Origin: Viridibacillus arenosi
GTDB taxonomy: Bacteria; Bacillota; Bacilli; Bacillales_A; Planococcaceae
Assembly: GCF_001955655.1 (NCBI RefSeq)
Contig: NZ_MSPW01000005.1
Coordinates: forward strand, 62,001 to 126,000
DNA length: 64,000 nucleotides
Reading direction: 5' to 3'
In this document: positions 37,384 through 46,578 of the stretch, piece after piece
Numbering within the stretch: the stretch's first letter is position 1
Layout of the letters: every line of letters begins with the position of its first letter
Position numbers and translations under genes: made by a program
The notes under the pieces: generated by a model
What the model was told of the DNA's origin: nothing
Databases searched by the model: none
Seen by the model: the letters and a program-made list of their open reading frames with translations, nothing else

Positions 37384-37415
37384 TTGACTTTTCACTGATA
37401 ATGATTATCATTATT
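37384..37415 (+). promoter_or_regulatory. Fur box and predicted promoter of efeOBU
   Basis: GATAATGATTATCATTATT at 37397-37415 matches the 19-nt Fur consensus at 18 positions. A TTGACT -35 box at 37384 and TATCAT at 37406 give a 16-nt spacer, so the operator covers the -10 region. Iron-dependent repression is inferred. Confidence 0.88.
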
Positions 37416-37452
37416 GTAGATATAAAATCGAATCGCAGAGAGTAGGATATCA

Positions 37453-38316
37453 ATGAAGTCAAAATCATTATTAGCCATTTTATTAGCAGGAAGCGTTATC
37501 GTAACAGGATGTAATAACTCAGATAAAGAATCTTCTGTTAAGAATTCATCAACTGAAGCAACAAAAGATACAAAAGTAATTGACTTACAGGCCGAAATAG
37601 ATGCATATAAAGAATTCGCACTTGATCAAATGGATCAATTCACAACTGAAACAGAAAAATTTGTTACCGCTGTAAAAGCTGGTGATATTGATAAAGCAAA
37701 AGACATTTATCCAAACGCGCGTATGTTCTTCGAACGTTCTGAACCAATCGCGGAAAGCTTCGGTGACCTTGACCCACGTATTGATGCTCGTTTAGCTGAC
37801 CTTGAAGAAGAAGGTCAAGGAAAAGAAGACTGGAGCGGTTATCATAAAATTGAGTACGGATTATGGGAAGAAAACACAACAAAAGGCTACGAAAAAACTG
37901 CTGATCAACTACTTAAAGATGCAAAAGAACTACGCGCTCGTGTTGAAACAGTTGAAGTAACTCCTGATTTAATGATGACCGGAGCAATCGATTTATTAAA
38001 CGAAGTTTCTACATCTAAAATTTCAGGAGAAGAAGAAATTTTTTCTCATACTGACTTATATGACTTCAAAGCTAATGTTGAAGGTGCCGAAAAAATCTTC
38101 ACTATTTTAGAAAGCAAAATCGAAGCTAAAGACCCTGAATTAGCTAAAAACCTAACAAAGAAATTTAAAACAGTTAACGATTTATTAGCTAAACATGAAA
38201 CAAAAGATGGCTATGTTTCATACACTGAACTTACTAAAGACGATACAAAGGCATTAGCTGAAGCAGTAAACAACCTTGGAGAACCATTAAGCCAAATGGC
38301 AATCATAATGGAGTGA
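37453..38316 (+). CDS. efeO: Iron uptake lipoprotein EfeO (M75/imelysin domain)
   Basis: A 287-residue lipoprotein; the signal peptide ends SVIVTGC with lipidated Cys20. The mature part is an imelysin/M75 domain without the cupredoxin module found in E. coli EfeO, as in B. subtilis YwbM. The GYHKIEYGLWE segment carries the HxxE motif that coordinates metal. It presents iron to the EfeU permease at the outer membrane face. It is first in the operon, directly behind the Fur box, and 7 nt ahead of efeB. Confidence 0.93.
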   Translation: MKSKSLLAILLAGSVIVTGCNNSDKESSVKNSSTEATKDTKVIDLQAEIDAYKEFALDQMDQFTTETEKFVTAVKAGDIDKAKDIYPNARMFFERSEPIAESFGDLDPRIDARLADLEEEGQGKEDWSGYHKIEYGLWEENTTKGYEKTADQLLKDAKELRARVETVEVTPDLMMTGAIDLLNEVSTSKISGEEEIFSHTDLYDFKANVEGAEKIFTILESKIEAKDPELAKNLTKKFKTVNDLLAKHETKDGYVSYTELTKDDTKALAEAVNNLGEPLSQMAIIME

Positions 38317-38323
38317 GATTACA

Positions 38324-39601
38324 ATGACTGAAACAAAAGAAGAAAAAATCTATGATAAAAAAATTTCGCGTCGTCAAATGCTGAAAATGACCGGTCTTGG
38401 TGCTGCTGGCGTAGCCATTGGTGCTACAGGTTTCGGTGGCGTCATCAAAACATTTGGAATGGATTTTTTTGATGACGATTCAACCACTACAAACAAAGTA
38501 AATTTCTATGGCCAACATCAATCTGGAATTGCAACAGATGTGCAAACTAATATCTATTTCGCTTCTTTAAATGTTTTAGTTACTTCTAAACAAGAATTGC
38601 AAGAGTTGTTCAAAATGTGGACACCTCTTGCAGTTCGTTTAATGAATGGCGATATGATTGGCGATCCAACGACTAATGGAATGATGCCTCCAAAAGATAC
38701 CGGAGAGGTAAAAGGTCTTGATGCAGCAAATTTAAGTATCACTTTCGGAGTTGGACCATCTCTTTTTGAGAAAAAGGAATTCGGACTTGCTTCTAAAAAA
38801 CCAAACGAATTAAAAGACTTGCCCCACTTCCCAAAGGATCAACTAGATGCTGCTTACACTGGTGGGGATATTTGCATTCAGGCATGTGCTGACGACCCAC
38901 AAGTGGCGTTCCATGCAGTTCGCAATCTCGTACGTGCTGCTTCTGGCAAAGTATCTTTGAAATGGTCACAAGCTGGCTTCAATGCATTCCCTGTTTCAAA
39001 AGGGAAAAAACAGACTCCTCGTAATCTATTTGCTTTTAAAGATGGCACAGAGAATCCCACTACTTCTAACAAAAAAGATATGAATGACGTTGTTTGGGTA
39101 CAATCTGGAGAATCCAAAGGTTGGATGACTGGGGGTTCTTATTTAGTTGCTCGCCGAATCCAATTACATTTAGAAACTTGGGACCGTACTTCTTTAAAAG
39201 AACAAGAAAATACATTCGGACGTCATCGTGATAGTGGTGCACCTATTGGCAAAAAAGATGAATTTGAAGCGATGGATATTGATCGAAAAGATGATAACGG
39301 AAATTATGTAGTCCCTGAAACATCCCATGTCTTCCTAGCGAAATCTGTCGATGCACGCATACTACGTCGCTCGTATTCATACTCATCAGGTGTTATGGAT
39401 GCTACAGGCTCATATGACGCAGGATTGCTTTTTGTTTCATTCCAAAAAAATCCTGATCAATTCATTAAAATTCAAAACAGTCTAGGTCGATTAGATAAAA
39501 TGAACGAATATATTACCCATCGAGGCAGTGCCTTATTCGCTTGCTTCCCTGGTATACAAAAAGGGAGTTATATCGGTGAAGCACTTTTTAAAACACTGTA
39601 G
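38324..39601 (+). CDS. efeB: Tat-exported DyP-type heme peroxidase EfeB
   Basis: A 425-residue dye-decolorising peroxidase. It begins with a twin-arginine signal, SRRQMLK at 15-21 and the hydrophobic stretch GLGAAGVAIGATGFGG, so it is folded in the cytoplasm and exported by Tat. The DyP motif FKDGTENP is present and the proximal heme histidine lies in FGRHRDSGAP. In EfeUOB systems it oxidises ferrous iron for EfeU or acts on heme. GGAGTGAG lies before the ATG. It overlaps the efeU start by 26 nt. The only tat genes in the window are at 6-7.2 kb. Confidence 0.94.
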   Translation: MTETKEEKIYDKKISRRQMLKMTGLGAAGVAIGATGFGGVIKTFGMDFFDDDSTTTNKVNFYGQHQSGIATDVQTNIYFASLNVLVTSKQELQELFKMWTPLAVRLMNGDMIGDPTTNGMMPPKDTGEVKGLDAANLSITFGVGPSLFEKKEFGLASKKPNELKDLPHFPKDQLDAAYTGGDICIQACADDPQVAFHAVRNLVRAASGKVSLKWSQAGFNAFPVSKGKKQTPRNLFAFKDGTENPTTSNKKDMNDVVWVQSGESKGWMTGGSYLVARRIQLHLETWDRTSLKEQENTFGRHRDSGAPIGKKDEFEAMDIDRKDDNGNYVVPETSHVFLAKSVDARILRRSYSYSSGVMDATGSYDAGLLFVSFQKNPDQFIKIQNSLGRLDKMNEYITHRGSALFACFPGIQKGSYIGEALFKTL

Positions 39602-41312
39602 TCAAATTGCGATTATTCTTGGGCTAATCATTTTAACATCAATACATCCTGTAAGTGCTGCTGTATCTTATAGTCATTTATATATTTCTATTAGTGATGC
39701 CATTATGAGCTCTAAGCAGGATCAAGACAAAGAAGCGATTGATGCGATTAAGACATTCCAGTCTGATTGGAAAAAGACTGATGTAAATACATCTAGTGAA
39801 AAAAAGGCAATCGAATCTTCTTTAGATGAAGCTCTAAATGCCTCATCTAAAGAGGACCGTCTTACTGCACTTACAAAGCTATCCAAAGCATTAACAGCTT
39901 TAGAAAAAGCTGAAAATCCTGTAGACGAACAAGCCGAACGTACTGGGTTTTTAAAAACGATTACTCCCGCCCTGAATTTGCTGGACAACGCCATTCAAAC
40001 GGGGGACTTAGAAAAGATTGAATCTCAGTACAATCAGTTCAATGCTTTTTGGAATAAAAATGAACGTCCAGTACGCGAGCATGATATTGCTGCATATGGT
40101 CAAATTGAAACACAGATTTCCTTTATGCGAATGACACTTGCAGATGACAACCCTAATATCGATTCATTAACAGATCAATTCGATTCATTAAAAAAAGCAA
40201 TTGATAACTTTGCAGCAGGAAAAAAAACAGCTACTCAATCTGGTACCTACTCCCTGCAAACATTATTAGATTTAATTGATGAGGCAAAAGATCAAATTGA
40301 TGAGGAAGAATACTCTAAAGCATCAGCAACTATTAAAAAATTCATCACTACATGGCCAAACGTTGAGGGTGATATTCGCACGAAAAACGCCAGCCTATAT
40401 ACGAAAATTGAAAGTGATATGCCTATCATAGCCAGTAATTTAATGAAAGATGCTATAGATGAAAAGGACATTAAATCTCAGTTAAACAACTTTAAACAAC
40501 AAATCCAGCTTATCCAAGGAGATCAGAACTATAGCTTCTGGGATTCAGCATTAATTCTTTTACGTGAAGGTTTAGAGGCTTTATTAATCATCATTGCACT
40601 GATAGCTTTCTTAAAAAAATCTGGACAAACACATATGGAAAGATGGATTTATATTGGAGCTGGAATTGGTATTGGGTTAAGTGCTGTGGCAGCTATTTTA
40701 ATGTCTACATTATTCAACTCGACAACTATTAATACAAGCCGTGAAATGTTAGAAGGCTATATTGGACTTGCAGCTGCAGCAATGATGATTGGTGTAGGTG
40801 TGTGGATGCACAGCAAATCCAACATCAAATCATGGAATAATTACATTGCTAAACAAATGAATCATGCGATGTCTAAACAAAGTGTTTGGGCAATGGCATT
40901 TATCAGCTTTTTATCTGTTTTCCGTGAAGGCGCTGAAACGCTTGTTTTCTATGCAGGGATTGCACCTAAAATGTCGACTTTCGACTTCACTTTAGGGATT
41001 GGCATTGCACTTCTTATTTTAATTGTTGTAGCCATCGTATTACTGAGAGCAAGTGGCAAAATCCCAATCCACTACTTCTTTGCTGTCGCAACCATTTTAA
41101 TCTATTTATTAGCATTTAAAATTATCGGTGTTAGTATCCATACATTGCAGTTAACAGATGTCTTACCAACGTCCATCATTAGCGAACTTCCTGTCTGGGC
41201 AAATATTGGTTTTTATCCAACAATCGAAACTATCATTGGACAATCTATTTTAATTTTCTTAGTGATAGTTACATTCTTCTACAAACGTCACAACGAAAAA
41301 GCAGTTAATTAA
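39576..41312 (+). CDS. efeU: Iron permease EfeU (FTR1 family) with extracellular N-terminal domain
   Basis: A 578-residue protein: a signal-like helix, an extracellular helical domain of about 290 residues rich in Asp/Lys, then an FTR1 permease of seven helices. The two iron-binding motifs are REGLE (330-334) and REGAE (450-454). Start GTG at 39576 is chosen for AAGGGAG 8 nt upstream and lies inside the 3' end of efeB. B. subtilis YwbL has a similar fusion. In the usual order this gene comes first; here it is last. A bidirectional terminator follows. Confidence 0.93.
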   Translation: MKHFLKHCSQIAIILGLIILTSIHPVSAAVSYSHLYISISDAIMSSKQDQDKEAIDAIKTFQSDWKKTDVNTSSEKKAIESSLDEALNASSKEDRLTALTKLSKALTALEKAENPVDEQAERTGFLKTITPALNLLDNAIQTGDLEKIESQYNQFNAFWNKNERPVREHDIAAYGQIETQISFMRMTLADDNPNIDSLTDQFDSLKKAIDNFAAGKKTATQSGTYSLQTLLDLIDEAKDQIDEEEYSKASATIKKFITTWPNVEGDIRTKNASLYTKIESDMPIIASNLMKDAIDEKDIKSQLNNFKQQIQLIQGDQNYSFWDSALILLREGLEALLIIIALIAFLKKSGQTHMERWIYIGAGIGIGLSAVAAILMSTLFNSTTINTSREMLEGYIGLAAAAMMIGVGVWMHSKSNIKSWNNYIAKQMNHAMSKQSVWAMAFISFLSVFREGAETLVFYAGIAPKMSTFDFTLGIGIALLILIVVAIVLLRASGKIPIHYFFAVATILIYLLAFKIIGVSIHTLQLTDVLPTSIISELPVWANIGFYPTIETIIGQSILIFLVIVTFFYKRHNEKAVN

Positions 41313-41320
41313 GATAAGAA

Positions 41321-41358
41321 AAGAGCGACTAGCTGATTGGCTAGTCGCTCTTTTTTTA
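41321..41358. terminator. Bidirectional terminator after efeU
   Basis: AGAGCGACTAGC / GCTAGTCGCTCT with loop TGATTG and T/A runs on both sides. Confidence 0.9.
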
Positions 41359-41361
41359 TAA

Positions 41362-42699
41362 TTATAATTCTTGTCGTAACGCTTGAATAACATCAATCTT
41401 TGTTGCTTTACGTGCTGGTCTCCAACCTGAAAGTAATGCTACTCCAATACTAATAGCTGAAGCTACAAGTATTAGTTGCCAAGGAATATCTGAGAATACA
41501 ATATCCGCTTCTTGGAATTGCTTTGAATCAGTAGCCATATCAATTATAATTGGCAATAGCCAGTTTGATAAGAAACTAATACCGTATGATATAACAATTG
41601 CAATCGCTGTTCCTAAAATACCAATCCAAGCACTTTCCATTAAGAATAATCGCTGGATCAATTTCGGACTTGCCCCAATCGCCTTCATGACCCCAATTTC
41701 ACGAGTACGCTCAGTAACAGCCATTGTCATTGTATTGAAAATACCAATAGAAGCAATTAATACAGCAATCGTCCCTACAAAGATTAAACCTACTTTAAAT
41801 GCTAAGAATATAACATTGATATCATCTAATTGCTCAGTAACTGAGTAAACACTTAAACCTTTATCCTTCAGTTTGGCTATTACACCTTTTACTGCTTCTA
41901 AATTCGTAGCATGTACTTTTATCTCCGGATAGAACATATCTTTTTCAGCTTTTATGTTTTTCGAATCTTTTACAGATGCCTTATAAATATTATAAAACTC
42001 GCCTTTTAGTTCATGACTAAATAGTATCGTATTTTTAATAAGCCAATCTTTTGCCGGTTTTTCTGATACACCAACCACTTTGAATGTTAACTCTTTATTA
42101 ATTGCCTTATCATTATCATAATCTTGTAGTTTTACTGAAATTGTTTTACCTACTAGCGATTCCTTGTAACCAAGTTTCTTTGCTTGCTTAGTAGAAGTTG
42201 TGTCATTTTCTGCAGATTCCTCATTTAACTTTTCTTGCTCTTTCAACTCTGCTTTCGATAATAAATTCTCTGCAAAATGATAACCAACTACAATTTCATC
42301 AGAATTTTGAGGTAGACGACCTTCAGATAATTTACTCCCGACTTTTTCTTCGTTATCAAATTCAGTCATGTTTACTGGTACGCTATTTGTACGTTCCTCA
42401 AATTTTACGTTAGCCGATAGTTGAGCATTTGTTTTTTCAACCACTGCTCTGACATTCTCCATTTTTCTAATGGCATCTACATCGATTTTCTTTTGAGGAT
42501 CTCCGTGTACCTCAATTTCTGTCAATTTTTGATCTGTTAAGATTTCTCTTTCCATCGACCCTTGTAAACCAAAACCGATGGATGCTAATACAATTAAAAA
42601 CGCACATCCCATAGTAGTTGCTAAAACAGTTGTAAACACACGTAGCCTATTTTTCTTTAAGTGTTGTCTAACAAAATCTACTTGATCCTTAAATAACAT
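41362..42699 (-). CDS. ABC transporter permease (MacB/FtsX type)
   Basis: A 445-residue permease: one N-terminal helix, an extracellular MacB-type domain of about 230 residues (residues 40-275), then three C-terminal helices. The cytosolic coupling segment TMAVTERTREIGVMKAIGAS is the FtsX hallmark. The tail ends RPARKATKIDVIQALRQEL, again typical. It follows the ATPase gene by 1 nt. Such pairs export peptides or lipoproteins or signal mechanically; the substrate is unknown. Its placement back to back with an ECF sigma operon suggests a link to envelope stress. Confidence 0.9.
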   Translation of the reverse strand: MLFKDQVDFVRQHLKKNRLRVFTTVLATTMGCAFLIVLASIGFGLQGSMEREILTDQKLTEIEVHGDPQKKIDVDAIRKMENVRAVVEKTNAQLSANVKFEERTNSVPVNMTEFDNEEKVGSKLSEGRLPQNSDEIVVGYHFAENLLSKAELKEQEKLNEESAENDTTSTKQAKKLGYKESLVGKTISVKLQDYDNDKAINKELTFKVVGVSEKPAKDWLIKNTILFSHELKGEFYNIYKASVKDSKNIKAEKDMFYPEIKVHATNLEAVKGVIAKLKDKGLSVYSVTEQLDDINVIFLAFKVGLIFVGTIAVLIASIGIFNTMTMAVTERTREIGVMKAIGASPKLIQRLFLMESAWIGILGTAIAIVISYGISFLSNWLLPIIIDMATDSKQFQEADIVFSDIPWQLILVASAISIGVALLSGWRPARKATKIDVIQALRQEL

Positions 42700-42700
42700 A

Positions 42701-43387
42701 TTACAATACCTCCTTAACTAATTCGCCATCGTGCATTCTGAATTTGTGATGTGCTATATTAGCCACTTCTTCATCATGTGTAATAATGACAAATGTTAAA
42801 TTCAACGCTTTATTAAGGCTTTGAATAAGGAGTAAAATATCTTGCTCTGTTTCCGAATCTAAACTTCCTGTAGGCTCGTCCGCTAATAATATCGGCGGAT
42901 TAGTTACTAATGCACGGGCAATACTAACACGCTGTTGCTGCCCACCCGATAACTCATTTGGATAATGGTCTGAAACATTTTCCAACCCTACTTGTTGTAA
43001 TAGTTCTTTTACTTTTACCTTCCGCTTTGCAGAAGGAATACCTTTAATCTTTAGTGGTAATTCAATATTTTCAAACGCCGTTAAACCCGGCATCAGTTGA
43101 AAGTTTTGAAAGATAAATCCAAAATTTTCTAATCGGAACTGCGCATGAGTAACTTCATTCATAGAAACTGTTTCTTGACCATTGATAACAATTGATCCAA
43201 ATTCAGGCGTCATAAAGCCAGCAATAGTATTTAGCAATGTCGATTTACCAGATCCACTCTTACCAACAATTGAAACTATTTCTCCTTTTGCCACATCGAA
43301 TGATAAATCCTTCAACACTGGCACTTTTTTTTCTTTACCTTTTTTTCCTATAGCAAATGTATGACTCACATTTTTTATTTCAATCAA
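42701..43387 (-). CDS. ABC transporter ATP-binding protein (MacB/LolD type)
   Basis: A 228-residue ATPase: Walker A GKSGSGKSTLL, signature LSGGQQQRVSIA, Walker B ILLADEPTGSLD, H-loop IITHDEEVA. The start is a TTG at 43387 with AGAGGGG about 11 nt upstream; no better in-frame start is seen. The predicted promoter is at 43481-43509. It forms a two-gene unit with the permease and faces away from the sigma factor gene across a 219-nt gap. Confidence 0.9.
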   Translation of the reverse strand: MIEIKNVSHTFAIGKKGKEKKVPVLKDLSFDVAKGEIVSIVGKSGSGKSTLLNTIAGFMTPEFGSIVINGQETVSMNEVTHAQFRLENFGFIFQNFQLMPGLTAFENIELPLKIKGIPSAKRKVKVKELLQQVGLENVSDHYPNELSGGQQQRVSIARALVTNPPILLADEPTGSLDSETEQDILLLIQSLNKALNLTFVIITHDEEVANIAHHKFRMHDGELVKEVL

Positions 43388-43480
43388 TTTATTTTAGCCC
43401 CTCTCCACTTACTTACTGAAATTAAGTATATACATAGATTCTTAAGTAATAAGGAGGATAAAGATGAAGAAATTCTTAAG

Positions 43481-43509
43481 ATTAGATATAGTGGCGTTAA
43501 GGTTTTCAA
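43481..43509 (-). promoter_or_regulatory. Predicted sigma-A promoter of the ABC transporter operon
   Basis: TTGAAA and TCTAAT on the reverse strand with a 17-nt spacer, about 95 nt upstream of the TTG start. Confidence 0.45.
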
Positions 43510-43527
43510 ATTAATTTGTGTAGACGC

Positions 43528-43552
43528 AAACTTTTCGTGGTACTTCCAAGTC
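43528..43552 (+). promoter_or_regulatory. Candidate ECF-type (autoregulatory) promoter of the sigma factor gene
   Basis: AAAC and AGTC separated by 17 nt resemble the GAAC-N16/17-CGTC pattern of ECF promoters, about 55 nt ahead of the gene. The match is partial. Confidence 0.3.
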
Positions 43553-43606
43553 AAAATATTGTAGTGTTTTCGCGATACGCTATATTTGTGAAGGAGTTAA
43601 CTGGTC

Positions 43607-44101
43607 ATGACAAAAGAGGAAAAATACAAGCTTGTAGAAGCATTTATAATAGAAAATCAGCATTCTTATTACCGACTAGCATTTAGCTATGTCAAAAATA
43701 AAGAAGATGCACTGGATATCGTACAGGAGAGCGTTGTTAAAGCACTCAAATCAATCGATTATATAGAACAAATTGAATACATTAAAACATGGTTTTACCG
43801 TATTTTAATCAATACATCCATAGATTATATAAAGAGAAACAAACGAACAATCGCCTCTCCGGATGAAATTCTTGATTTTCATTTACCAAATCAAGAAAAT
43901 GAATTACATGATTTAGACTTATATGACGCCATTGATCATTTACCCATAACTTACAAAACCATTATCATTTTGCGCTTCTTTGAGGATATGAAAATCGATG
44001 ATATTGCCGAAATGCTCGGGGAAAATAGCAACACAATTAAAACAAGGCTTTATGCCGCATTGCGCAAGCTACGCATAGAAATGAAAGAGGATGTGGAATA
44101 A
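43607..44101 (+). CDS. sigV: ECF RNA polymerase sigma factor (SigV-like)
   Basis: A 164-residue ECF sigma factor with region 2 (FSYVKNKEDALDIVQESVVKAL, then YIKTWFYRILINTSIDYIKRN) and region 4 (LPITYKTIIILRFFEDMKIDDIAEMLGENSNTIKTRLYAALRKL). The linker is short and acidic. It shares one base (TAATG) with the anti-sigma gene downstream, so the two are coupled. The partner's RsiV-like build points to the SigV group, which in B. subtilis answers lysozyme. The assignment to SigV rather than another ECF is inferred from that partner. Confidence 0.85.
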   Translation: MTKEEKYKLVEAFIIENQHSYYRLAFSYVKNKEDALDIVQESVVKALKSIDYIEQIEYIKTWFYRILINTSIDYIKRNKRTIASPDEILDFHLPNQENELHDLDLYDAIDHLPITYKTIIILRFFEDMKIDDIAEMLGENSNTIKTRLYAALRKLRIEMKEDVE

Positions 44102-44991
44102 TGAGTAAAATTAACGACGCCAAAAAAAGATTCGACAATATTGAAATTCCTGAAGAACTAGATTTTGTTGTCCAAAAAGCTATAAAGGAAGCTAATCCAA
44201 TGAAAAACAATAAACGAAAAAATATGAACCCTTTTAAAAATTTTGGACTAGGTGCCGCAGCTGCTGCCATATTATTTGCAGGTAGTGTAAACCTGAGTCC
44301 TGCATTTGCACAATCAATGTCTAACATTCCTGTCTTAAATTCAATTGTCAAAGTTATCACTATGAATGAAATAGCTGATGGTAACGACAATTCGCAAGCC
44401 AACATTTCAACCCCTCAAATTACAGGCCTTGAAAACAAAGAATTGGAAACAACATTGAACTCAAAATACGAGCAAGAAAATGCTCAGCTATTTGCCCAGT
44501 TCCAAAAGAAAATGGCCAAAATTGAAGAACAAGGCGGAGGTCACTTAGGTGTAGACGCGGGCTACAAAGTATTAACAGATACAGATGACTTACTTTCAAT
44601 TAGTCGTTATACTGTAGAAACACAAGCTTCAAGCTATGAAACAATTCATAACGATACAATAGACAAAAAGAATGAATTACTCATTACTTTACCAAGTCTA
44701 TTCAAAGACAATGCCTATATCGATACCATCTCAACTTATATGAAAGATGAGATGCGTAAACAAATGGCTGCTGATGTTGAAAAAACCTACTTTATTGCAG
44801 GAGAATCAGAAACAAACGATGGCTTTGACAAAATTAAAGCAGATCAAAACTTCTCTATTACAAAAAATAATGAGCTTATCATCTACTTTGATCAATATGA
44901 GGTTGCACCAGGCTATATGGGTTCTGTAAAATTCAAAATCCCAACAAGCGTTATACAAAAAGATCTTGTAAGTAATCACTATATTAAATAA
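44101..44991 (+). CDS. rsiV: RsiV-like membrane anti-sigma factor
   Basis: A 296-residue type II membrane protein. About 47 cytosolic residues (FDNIEIPEELDFVVQKAI is the sigma-binding helix) precede one membrane helix (about 48-66) and an extracellular domain of about 230 residues that resembles DUF3298/RsiV. In B. subtilis this domain binds lysozyme and is then cleaved by signal peptidase and RasP. A PAFAQS sequence just after the helix looks like a signal-peptidase site, as expected for that mechanism. It is cotranscribed with the sigma factor and ends with a terminator. Confidence 0.75.
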   Translation: MSKINDAKKRFDNIEIPEELDFVVQKAIKEANPMKNNKRKNMNPFKNFGLGAAAAAILFAGSVNLSPAFAQSMSNIPVLNSIVKVITMNEIADGNDNSQANISTPQITGLENKELETTLNSKYEQENAQLFAQFQKKMAKIEEQGGGHLGVDAGYKVLTDTDDLLSISRYTVETQASSYETIHNDTIDKKNELLITLPSLFKDNAYIDTISTYMKDEMRKQMAADVEKTYFIAGESETNDGFDKIKADQNFSITKNNELIIYFDQYEVAPGYMGSVKFKIPTSVIQKDLVSNHYIK

Positions 44992-44995
44992 TTTA

Positions 44996-45044
44996 AAACC
45001 TTGCACTCAGCAGTGTTTTCTCTGCTGAAATGCAAGGCTTTTTA
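44996..45044. terminator. Bidirectional terminator between rsiV and fumC
   Basis: CCTTGCA-TCAGCAG / CTGCTGA-TGCAAGG hairpin with flanking A/T runs on both sides. Confidence 0.85.
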
Positions 45045-45054
45045 ATGTCTTAAT

Positions 45055-46443
45055 TTAAAATTGAATCATCTTCACTGGATCTACGATTTCATCAAATTGA
45101 GCTTCAGTTAATAACCCTGTTTCAAGTGCTGCTTCTTTTAATGTTAGGCCATTTTTATGTGCATGCTTCGCTATTTTAGCTGCATTTTCATAACCAATAT
45201 GTGGATTAAGTGCTGTTACTAACATAAGTGAATTTTTCACAAAATGGTCTAGCTTTTCTTCATTTGCCTCAATGCCTACCAAACAGTGTTCGTTAAAGCT
45301 TCGGATAACATCACTTAACAAACGGACAGATTGCATGAAGTTGTATAGAATAACTGGCTTGAATACATTGAGTTCAAAATTTCCTTGACTAGCTGCAATA
45401 CCGATCGTCACATCATTCCCCATAACTTGCGTCGCCACCATCGTTACAGCTTCACTTTGCGTCGGGTTCACTTTACCCGGCATAATCGAGCTACCCGGTT
45501 CATTTTCAGGAATGGTAATTTCACCGATACCACTTCGAGGACCACTTGCAAGCCATCGCACATCATTGGCAATTTTCATCATATCTGCTGCTAAGCCTTT
45601 TAAAGCACCATGCACATGAACAATTTGATCATGGCTTGTGAGTGCATGGAATTTGTTTGCAGATGAAACGAATTGGAGTCCCGTTTCTTTATCTAAAGCA
45701 TTTGCAACAAGATCACCGAATTCACTAGGTGCATTAATGCCCGTCCCTACTGCCGTTCCACCGATAGCAAGCTCTAGCAAATGTTCTTTACTTTGCTTTA
45801 TCATTTGTTCTGATTTCTCAATCATATGCAACCATCCACTTATCTCTTGACCAAGTGTTAAAGGTGTTGCATCTTGCAAATGCGTACGGCCAATTTTAAT
45901 CGTCATTTTAAATTGCTCAGCTTTCGCCAGCAATGTTTCTTTTATCTCTTGTAGAGCTGGTAGTAAATCATTCGTAACAACAGTAATAGCAGCAATATGC
46001 ATAGCTGTCGGAAATGAGTCGTTAGAGCTTTGAGATTTGTTAACATCATCATTTGGGTGCAGTCTTTCATCACTACCTTGTTTTTGCAAATATGCATTTC
46101 CTAGATGAGCGATTACTTCGTTGACATTCATATTAGTTTGCGTACCACTACCCGTTTGCCACACAACAAGTGGGAATTCTTCATCCCATTTACCTGCAAT
46201 AATTTCATCAGCTGCGTGAACAATGGCATTGGCCTTAACTTGTGACAGATTACCAAGTTCAGCACTAACAGTCGCTGCTGCTTTTTTAAGAAGTGCATAT
46301 GCATAAATAAATTCAATTGGCATTTGTTCTGTACCAATTTTAAAATTTTCTTTACTACGCTGTGTTTGAGCTCCCCATTTATGTGCTGCTGGTACTTTAA
46401 CTTCTCCCATAGAATCATGTTCAATACGATAATCCAAAATCAT
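45055..46443 (-). CDS. fumC: Fumarate hydratase, class II
   Basis: A 462-residue class II fumarase that interconverts fumarate and malate in the TCA cycle. The family signature [11 protein letters not shown] is present, as are [16 protein letters not shown] (with the catalytic His), [13 protein letters not shown] and [11 protein letters not shown]. Length and motifs match B. subtilis CitG. The start codon is uncertain by two codons: ATG at 46443 has GGGAG 4 nt upstream, while a TTG at 46437 is better spaced and agrees with the CitG start. It is monocistronic. Confidence 0.97.
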   Translation of the reverse strand: MILDYRIEHDSMGEVKVPAAHKWGAQTQRSKENFKIGTEQMPIEFIYAYALLKKAAATVSAELGNLSQVKANAIVHAADEIIAGKWDEEFPLVVWQTGSGTQTNMNVNEVIAHLGNAYLQKQGSDERLHPNDDVNKSQSSNDSFPTAMHIAAITVVTNDLLPALQEIKETLLAKAEQFKMTIKIGRTHLQDATPLTLGQEISGWLHMIEKSEQMIKQSKEHLLELAIGGTAVGTGINAPSEFGDLVANALDKETGLQFVSSANKFHALTSHDQIVHVHGALKGLAADMMKIANDVRWLASGPRSGIGEITIPENEPGSSIMPGKVNPTQSEAVTMVATQVMGNDVTIGIAASQGNFELNVFKPVILYNFMQSVRLLSDVIRSFNEHCLVGIEANEEKLDHFVKNSLMLVTALNPHIGYENAAKIAKHAHKNGLTLKEAALETGLLTEAQFDEIVDPVKMIQF

Positions 46444-46534
46444 CCATCTCCCTTGTTTTTCTACGAAATTTATTACCTTTCTGTTATTTATGATAACGCT
46501 TTCTCATTGAAATGTCTTATCTGCTGTTTGAAAT

Positions 46535-46568
46535 AAAAAAACCTTGTATAAAAAATTATACAAGGTTG
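46535..46568 (-). terminator. Terminator of the PCYCGC lipoprotein gene
   Basis: AACCTTGTATAA / TTATACAAGGTT with a four-base loop, followed by Ts on the reverse strand. Confidence 0.85.
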
Positions 46569-46578
46569 AATTATACGA

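Noticed and set aside
43464-43514. A 16-codon reading frame MKKFLRLDIVALRFSN with AAGGAGGAT upstream
   Set aside because: The ribosome site is excellent, but the frame overlaps the predicted promoter of the divergent ABC operon, has no homolog that I know and no feature of a leader peptide; chance is likely.
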